Shown here: positions 31,639-36,129 of the stretch, in pieces | Numbering within the stretch: position 1 is the first letter of the stretch | Layout: each line of letters begins with the position of its first letter | From: an uncultured Alphaproteobacteria bacterium | Lineage (GTDB): Bacteria > Pseudomonadota > Alphaproteobacteria > RF32 > CAG-239 | DNA: 36,129 bases | Assembly (NCBI GenBank): GCA_944390915.1 | Contig: CALXRS010000017.1 | Coordinates: forward strand, 1 to 36,129 | Direction of reading: 5' to 3' | Translations under genes and position numbers: made by a program | The notes under the pieces: model-generated | Told to the model about the DNA's origin: nothing | The model's database searches: none | What the model saw: only the letters and a program-made list of their open reading frames with translations

Positions 31639-32040
31639 CAGGCAGTCTGTAAGCCGGGTTCTGTATCCCGTTTTCTTTGCCTTTGCGGCAAGGGTCGGGA
31701 TGGCAGCCATTCATCTCGGCCGCCCGTTGCCGGAACGGCTCAATGCGACCTACCTCTGGAGCAGGGTGGAAACGCCCCGTATAACCGGCAACAGCCGATC
31801 CTCCTGACTTGGTCTTGCTTCAAACAGGGTTTACCTCAAGCCAAAACCGTTGCCGGTTTTGCGGTGAGCTCTTACCTCGCCTTTTCAACCTTACCGGAAC
31901 CTGTCCGGCGGTAACTTTCTGCGGCACTTTCCCGTGGATTTCTCCAGCCGGACGTTATCCGGTGTTTTGTTTCCATGAAGCCCGGACTTTCCTCGTCGGC
32001 GGATTTTCCTTTCCGTGACGCGGCTGCCCGACCGCCTTGT
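31639..32040 (-). ncRNA. rnpB: RNase P RNA, bacterial type A
   Basis: The catalytic RNA that trims 5' leaders from tRNA precursors. On the minus strand the universal GAGGAAAGTCCGGGC core lies at 31980-31994, GAGGTAAGAGCTCACCGC at 31861-31878, and ACAGAACCCGGCTTA at 31650-31664. GATGAATGGCTGCC appears before the end. The 5' AGGCGGTC (about 32031-32038) and 3' GACTGCCT pair as helix P1, which sets the ends within a few bases. At about 400 nt it is of normal size. A T-run follows the 3' end (31624-31630). It lies directly upstream of lpxC. Confidence 0.96.
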
Positions 32041-32342
32041 TGTAAAAACTAATCTGAAGCCGCCGTAAAAGCAAGCAAAATTTGCCGGCGCTCCCCAAAA
32101 AAACGGTTTTTTGCTTTTTGCGTTTTTCCGGTGCGGGAGACTCGCGTCGTTCGTCGGAGCGGCATGTTTTTGCTGTTTTTATGGCGGGAACTTACTTTGT
32201 TTTCGGGAAATTATCCGAAAAATATCAAAAAAAACATTTTTTTGTCGCAAAACGCAAACCGGCTCTCATCACCGTTTTGCGGCTTGCGGCGGCAAGCGAA
32301 GACAAGAACAAACCGCGAACATTCGTATTTGTGTCAAAATTT
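32041..32342. other. Intergenic region between rnpB and mraZ
   Basis: About 300 bases between two divergent transcripts. It must contain the rnpB promoter (minus strand, near 32047-32085, no clear consensus found). The plus-strand open frames here are AT-rich, lack ribosome-binding sites and run into the mraZ promoter, so I do not call them. No further structure was recognised. Confidence 0.5.
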
Positions 32343-32375
32343 CCCATTGATTCCCATGTTTTCCCATGCTATACC
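32343..32375 (+). promoter_or_regulatory. mraZ promoter overlapped by three MraZ boxes
   Basis: CCCAT repeats begin at 32343, 32353 and 32363, an exact 10-bp period, the spacing known for MraZ binding (TGGG-type repeats, here read on the other strand). They overlap TTGATT (32347-32352) and TATACC (32370-32375), which form a promoter with a 17-bp spacer. Bound MraZ would therefore block RNA polymerase, consistent with autorepression of the dcw cluster. Confidence 0.8.
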
Positions 32376-32414
32376 ATTAACCTGACAGGATAAAGTGTAA
32401 TTTGAAAGAGCAAT

Positions 32415-32891
32415 ATGACGGCCGGAAAAACATTTCTGTTTATGGACACCATCGCCAACAAGGTAGACGCCAAAGGGCGCGTCTCCCTGCCGTCAGACTA
32501 CCGCGCAATCGTTAAAGAACTGTCAACGGATATTGTCTGCTACCGCAGTCTTTCCTCCCCCTGCATCGAGGGCTGCACCGAAGAGCTGCTCGACCGGCTG
32601 GCAAGCGACATGGAAAATTCGCTCGACTTTTTCTCGCAGACGCAAGACGAACTGACCAACCTCATTTTCGGCGACGCGAGGCGTTTTGCCTTTGACAGCA
32701 CCGGCCGCATCATGCTTTCGGAAAAGCTGCTTAAACATGCCGAGATTACCGATACCGCCGTCTTTGTCGGCAAGGGACGGAAGTTTCAAATCTGGAACCC
32801 CGAAAACTGGGCCAGGGAGGAAGCCCGCATCCGTGCCGAAGTGTTCAAAAAAAGACCGTCGCTTAAACCCGTCGGAGGGCAAAATGACTGA
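32415..32891 (+). CDS. mraZ: Transcriptional regulator MraZ
   Basis: First gene of the dcw cluster, a DNA-binding ring of SpoVT/AbrB-like domains that controls its own operon. Two copies of the domain are seen: residues about 11-30 (TIANKVDAKGRVSLPSDYR) and about 93-112 (FAFDSTGRIMLSEKLLKHA). The 158-residue length is usual. The first ATG is kept because the nine residues before MDTIANK align with the hydrophobic start of the family and GAAAGAG lies upstream. It overlaps rsmH by eight bases. Confidence 0.95.
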   Translation: MTAGKTFLFMDTIANKVDAKGRVSLPSDYRAIVKELSTDIVCYRSLSSPCIEGCTEELLDRLASDMENSLDFFSQTQDELTNLIFGDARRFAFDSTGRIMLSEKLLKHAEITDTAVFVGKGRKFQIWNPENWAREEARIRAEVFKKRPSLKPVGGQND

Positions 32892-33813
32892 TGCGCCGCG
32901 GCATATTCCGGTTATGTTGGCGGAAGTGCTTGCCGCCCTTGCGCCGACCGCGGGCAAAACATATATTGACGCCACGTTCGGCAACGGCGGTTACAGCCGG
33001 GCTCTGCTTGACGCCGCCGACTGTCGGGTGGTTGCCGTTGACCGCGACCCGAACGTTCGCCCCCGCGCGGAAGAGCTCAAAAACAGATATGGCGACAGGT
33101 TTGACTTTGTTGCCGGCTGTTTCGGCGACCTTGCCGAACTGATTGCCGCGCCCGCGGACGGCGTCGTTTTTGACATCGGTGTTTCGTCCATGCAGATAGA
33201 CGAGGGCAACCGCGGCTTTTCCTACAACAAAGAAGCCCCGCTCGACATGCGGATGTCCTGCGCGGGAACGTCGGCCGCCGAGCTTGTCAACGCCTGCGGC
33301 GAAAAAGAGCTGGCCGATCTCATCTACAAATACGGCGAAGAAAGAAAATCGCGCCGGATTGCCGCGGAAATCGTCCGCGCAAGAACCGCCGCCCCGATTG
33401 AAACCACCCGGCAGCTGGCGGAAATCGTCTATCGCGTTATCCATAAAAAACCCGGACAGCCGGATCCGGCCGTACGCACTTTTCAGGCGCTCCGGATTGC
33501 CGTCAACGACGAACTGGGCGAGCTTGAACGCGGCCTAAACGGCGCCCTCTCGCTGCTCAAGCCTGGCGGACGTCTGGCTGTGGTTACTTTCCATTCGCTC
33601 GAAGACCGCATCGTCAAAGCTTTTTTTAAGGAAAAATCGGGCAAAACCGCCGGCGTTTCGCGCTATCTGCCCGCCGGACAAACCGCCGCTCCGGCCGTTT
33701 TGGCCTTTTGTTCGAAAGCCGTGCCGCCGAGCGCCGAAGAAATTGCCGCCAACCCGCGCGCCCATTCGGCCAAGCTGCGCTTTGCAATTAAAAATGACAA
33801 GGAGACAGAATAA
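32884..33813 (+). CDS. rsmH: 16S rRNA (cytosine-1402 N4)-methyltransferase
   Basis: Also called MraW. Methylates C1402 of 16S rRNA near the P site using S-adenosylmethionine. Family blocks are HIPVMLAEVL, YIDATFGNGGYSRALL (cofactor loop), VVFDIGVSSMQID, GFSYNKEAPLDMRM, FQALRIAVNDELGELE and VVTFHSLEDRIVK. The 309-residue length is normal with the ATG at 32884, preceded by CGGAGGG. The longer upstream frame lies inside mraZ and is not used. Its stop shares one base with the ftsL start. Confidence 0.97.
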   Translation: MTDAPRHIPVMLAEVLAALAPTAGKTYIDATFGNGGYSRALLDAADCRVVAVDRDPNVRPRAEELKNRYGDRFDFVAGCFGDLAELIAAPADGVVFDIGVSSMQIDEGNRGFSYNKEAPLDMRMSCAGTSAAELVNACGEKELADLIYKYGEERKSRRIAAEIVRARTAAPIETTRQLAEIVYRVIHKKPGQPDPAVRTFQALRIAVNDELGELERGLNGALSLLKPGGRLAVVTFHSLEDRIVKAFFKEKSGKTAGVSRYLPAGQTAAPAVLAFCSKAVPPSAEEIAANPRAHSAKLRFAIKNDKETE

Positions 33814-34196
33814 TGAACACCACAAGATCTGCCGCTGTTTGCTTATGGACTGCCCTAACTGTTTTAACCGTCGTTATTTTTACCACTTTCATCATGAAGA
33901 ATCGCGTCCAAAATCTTGAAAAAGAGCTGGCGCAAATCAACGACGGCATCAGCGAAGACATAAAAACCATTCATATCCTCAAAGCCGAATGGAGCCATCT
34001 GAACAATCCCGAAAGGCTGAGAGTGTTGGCCGAAAAACATATTGATCTGCGTCCCGTGCAGGCGGAACAGATTATAAACTATGCCTCTTTGCCGTTTGAT
34101 TACGAAGCCGACCGGCAGATGTTGGCGCGTCACAACCTGAGCACGCTGGCTTCTCGCAACCGCGAACTGCGTCGGCTGGCCAGAGCCGAACGCTGA
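33813..34196 (+). CDS. ftsL: Cell division protein FtsL
   Basis: A small bitopic divisome protein that with FtsB and FtsQ activates septal wall synthesis. Residues about 8-28 form a single transmembrane helix (VCLWTALTVLTVVIFTTFIM). Residues about 30-65 form a coiled coil, followed by the alphaproteobacterial FtsL block LKAEWSHLNNPERLRVLAEKHIDL (part shown). The family is poorly conserved; identification rests on this block and on position between rsmH and ftsI. The TAATG junction implies coupled translation. Confidence 0.9.
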   Translation: MNTTRSAAVCLWTALTVLTVVIFTTFIMKNRVQNLEKELAQINDGISEDIKTIHILKAEWSHLNNPERLRVLAEKHIDLRPVQAEQIINYASLPFDYEADRQMLARHNLSTLASRNRELRRLARAER

Positions 34197-34208
34197 CCGG
34201 AGATGGCA

Positions 34209-35951
34209 ATGGCCGGTTTTTGGGGCAAAAAAGAAACGGGAAAATTTTATCATCCGGGAGAAGAAATCAAAATCAACCGGCGTTCGGCGTTTGCCGGTTA
34301 CGATTTTGCGCAAGATCCGCTTCAGGCCTGCAAAAACCGCATGCTTTTTGTTGTTTGCGCGTTTATTCTGGTTTACATGACAATTGCCGTTCGCACCGTA
34401 GGCGTTTGTCTCAGCGGGCTTTCTCCGCAGGAAGACCGCGCCGAAAACGATCTGCCTCGGCTGAAGATAGAAACGTCGATTGTTCGCTCCGACATTACCG
34501 ACCGCAACGGCACGATTATCGCCACTTCGCTGCCGACGGCCAATCTTTTTGTCCATCCGCGCAAAATCAAGGACAAAGAAACGGTTGCCGCCAAACTCAG
34601 CGAATATCTGCCCGACATGCTGTATGAAGACATTCTTGCGCTGCTTAACAAAGACGCCAATTTTGTTTATATCAGGCGCAATCTTTCGCTGGCGCAGAGC
34701 TACCGGATTTATGCCCTGGGCATTGAGGGGCTGGGGTTTGAAAATGTGGAAAAAAGGGTTTATCCGCAAAAGAATCTGTTTGCCCATGTTATCGGCAAAA
34801 CCAATATTGACAACATCGGCATTTCGGGGCTTGAAAAAGAGCTGGACGACCGGCTGACCGCGTCCGACGTGCCGCTTGAACTGAGCCTTGATCTCGGCGT
34901 GCAGGACACCTTGCGTCGCGAACTGAAAAAAGCCGTTGACGAATATCGGGCGCTCGGCGGCGCGGCCATTCTGATGGAAGTTGACAGCGGCGAAATCATT
35001 GCCATGCTTTCGCTGCCCGATTTTGACCCCAATCTCAGCCTGCCGCCGGAGACGAAAGCGCAGTTTAACTTTGCTACCAAAGGGCTGTACGAACCCGGCT
35101 CGGTGCTGAAAGTTTTTAACGCCGCTCTGGCGCTTGAAAGCGGCGAGATAAAGCTGACCGATCGTTTTGACGCCACCAAGCCGCTCAAGCTCAAATACAA
35201 CACCATCCGCGACTATCTCGGCAAAAACCGTTGGCTTGATCTTGAAGAGATCATGATTTATTCGTCCAACATCGGTTCGGCGCAGATTGCTCTGAAAATC
35301 GGCCAAAACAAACAAAAAAGCTTTTTAAGAAATTTAGGCCTGTTTGATGAAATATCTTCTTTCGAGGTGGCCGAAAAAGCCACCCCCGGTGTTCCCGGCC
35401 GTTGGGGAGACGCCACCACCGCTACCGTTGCTTACGGATACGGCCTGTCGCTGACGCCGCTGCACATCATTTCGGCCTTTTCGGCGATTGTCAACGGCGG
35501 CATTTATCATACGCCGACACTCATAAAGCAACATCAGGGCGCGACCCGCCGCGTCGTTTCCGAAAAAACGTCCGCCACCATGCGTCGCCTTTTGCGCGCC
35601 GTGGTAACCAAAGGTTCGGGCAGGCATGCCGATGTTCCCGGTTATGAGGTAGCGGGCAAAACGGGCACCGCCAACAAGCTTGTTAACGGCAGCTATGTCG
35701 ATAAAAAGGTGATGACTTCGTTTGTTGCCGCTTTTCCGGCCTCAAAGCCGCAATATGCCATACTTTTGATGTTGGACGAGCCCAAACCCGGCAAAGATTC
35801 TGTTTCCACGCAGGTCACGGCCGGTTGGAACATTGTTCCGGCGGCAGGCAGGATTATTGCCGCTGTTGCGCCGCAACTGAACGTTCGCACCAATTATGAC
35901 ACAACGTCCATGCGCAACGAATTGATCGAAGCGGCTTTCCGCTCCGAATAA
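34209..35951 (+). CDS. ftsI: Septal peptidoglycan transpeptidase FtsI (PBP3)
   Basis: A class B penicillin-binding protein that cross-links septal peptidoglycan. One transmembrane helix lies at about residues 43-64. The dimerisation domain follows, then the transpeptidase domain with SVLK (298-301, active-site serine), SSN (352-354) and KTG (484-486). The 580-residue length is usual. I prefer the ATG at 34209 because GGAG (34199-34202) is six bases away; the ATG at 34203 abuts that site. murE, which normally follows, is not present before the window ends. Confidence 0.96.
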   Translation: MAGFWGKKETGKFYHPGEEIKINRRSAFAGYDFAQDPLQACKNRMLFVVCAFILVYMTIAVRTVGVCLSGLSPQEDRAENDLPRLKIETSIVRSDITDRNGTIIATSLPTANLFVHPRKIKDKETVAAKLSEYLPDMLYEDILALLNKDANFVYIRRNLSLAQSYRIYALGIEGLGFENVEKRVYPQKNLFAHVIGKTNIDNIGISGLEKELDDRLTASDVPLELSLDLGVQDTLRRELKKAVDEYRALGGAAILMEVDSGEIIAMLSLPDFDPNLSLPPETKAQFNFATKGLYEPGSVLKVFNAALALESGEIKLTDRFDATKPLKLKYNTIRDYLGKNRWLDLEEIMIYSSNIGSAQIALKIGQNKQKSFLRNLGLFDEISSFEVAEKATPGVPGRWGDATTATVAYGYGLSLTPLHIISAFSAIVNGGIYHTPTLIKQHQGATRRVVSEKTSATMRRLLRAVVTKGSGRHADVPGYEVAGKTGTANKLVNGSYVDKKVMTSFVAAFPASKPQYAILLMLDEPKPGKDSVSTQVTAGWNIVPAAGRIIAAVAPQLNVRTNYDTTSMRNELIEAAFRSE

Positions 35952-35973
35952 AAAAACGTTAAAATTTGTTGCG

Positions 35974-36039
35974 TCTGTCGCGGGAAAAGGATCGTTTTTT
36001 TGCAACACTCAAATAATAACTTAACGAAAGTTTAATTTC
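35974..36039. repeat. Right arm of the 66-bp inverted repeat
   Basis: An exact reverse complement of bases 1-66, beginning 22 bases after the ftsI stop. A GCAAAAAAACGATC core in opposite orientation follows at 36111-36124, so this arm and that copy could pair as a large loop in RNA. The 90 bases beyond the arm are AT-rich and show no gene. Confidence 0.9.
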
Positions 36040-36129
36040 AAGATTATTTTTGCATTTATCAAAATGTTATAAAGCCTTTTGAAAACCGAGGAAAAGCCTT
36101 GAAAGCTGTCGCAAAAAAACGATCGTTTA
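36040..36129. other. Noncoding edge with a third copy of the repeat core
   Basis: The GCAAAAAAACGATC core (36111-36124) is oriented like the copy at 37-50, with additional similarity on either side. No open frame or RNA gene is visible. The next dcw gene would be expected beyond the edge. Confidence 0.6.

Noticed and set aside
31267-31914. Open frame of 215 codons on the plus strand
   Set aside because: It is antisense to lpxC and to rnpB; rnpB conserved cores explain the sequence.
32082-32393. Open frame of 103 codons ahead of mraZ
   Set aside because: It runs through the mraZ promoter and MraZ boxes, has no ribosome-binding site and resembles no protein.
33864-35315. Long minus-strand frame of 483 codons across ftsL and ftsI
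   Set aside because: Length results from GC codon bias on the opposite strand; ftsL and ftsI are clear on the plus strand.

Overview
The window reads as chromosomal core DNA of an uncultured, Gram-negative alphaproteobacterium. LpxC, BamD and an AsmA-family protein indicate an outer membrane with lipid A. An ATP12-type F1-ATPase assembly chaperone, CarD/CdnL, a DUF3108 protein, an alphaproteobacterial-type FtsL and the order rarA-x-rluC-x-ATP12 indicate Alphaproteobacteria. Genes are fairly GC-rich and intergenic DNA is strikingly AT-rich. A gut-associated or host-associated lineage is possible, but that is inference only. No phage, IS element, CRISPR array or tRNA was seen.

Layout. 1-467 is noncoding: a 66-bp segment repeated in inverted orientation at the other end of the window, three short palindromic repeat units, and a terminator. 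468-4206 is a minus-strand run: a small membrane protein, ribosomal protein L33 (rpmG), two unknown proteins and tyrS. Each except perhaps L33's neighbour pair has its own promoter and terminator. 4286-5395 is anmK, divergent from tyrS. Two small unknown minus-strand genes follow. 6284-10116 is the ileS-trmL unit. It is preceded by a leader that encodes a 14-residue peptide ending Ile-Ile-Ile-Pro-stop, with the Ile codons inside a stable hairpin followed by a U-rich tract. I consider this leader the best candidate for an undescribed regulatory element here. carD and an apaG-domain gene follow.

11436-12694 (minus) holds a small P-loop kinase and a lipoprotein. 12797-21577 is a long plus-strand run: recX, an acidic-repeat/pentapeptide-repeat protein, rarA, a zeta-toxin-like P-loop kinase, rluC, asmA, a short ATP12 homologue, acylphosphatase and a small helical protein. 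Many of these overlap or are separated by only a few bases. 21574-23750 (minus) is a translationally coupled pair, trhP (U32 family) and a DUF3108 exported protein. 23826-26755 (plus) is ddl-miaA-mreB. 26899-28270 holds two divergent exported proteins, one carrying an HExxH motif.

28332-32040 (minus) is rnpB-lpxC-bamD-recN: RNase P RNA, then lipid A synthesis, outer-membrane assembly and DNA repair in tight succession. 32343-35951 (plus) is the start of the division/cell-wall (dcw) cluster, mraZ-rsmH-ftsL-ftsI. Three CCCAT repeats with 10-bp periodicity overlap its promoter, as expected for MraZ autoregulation. The cluster is followed not by murE but by repeat-rich noncoding DNA at the window edge.
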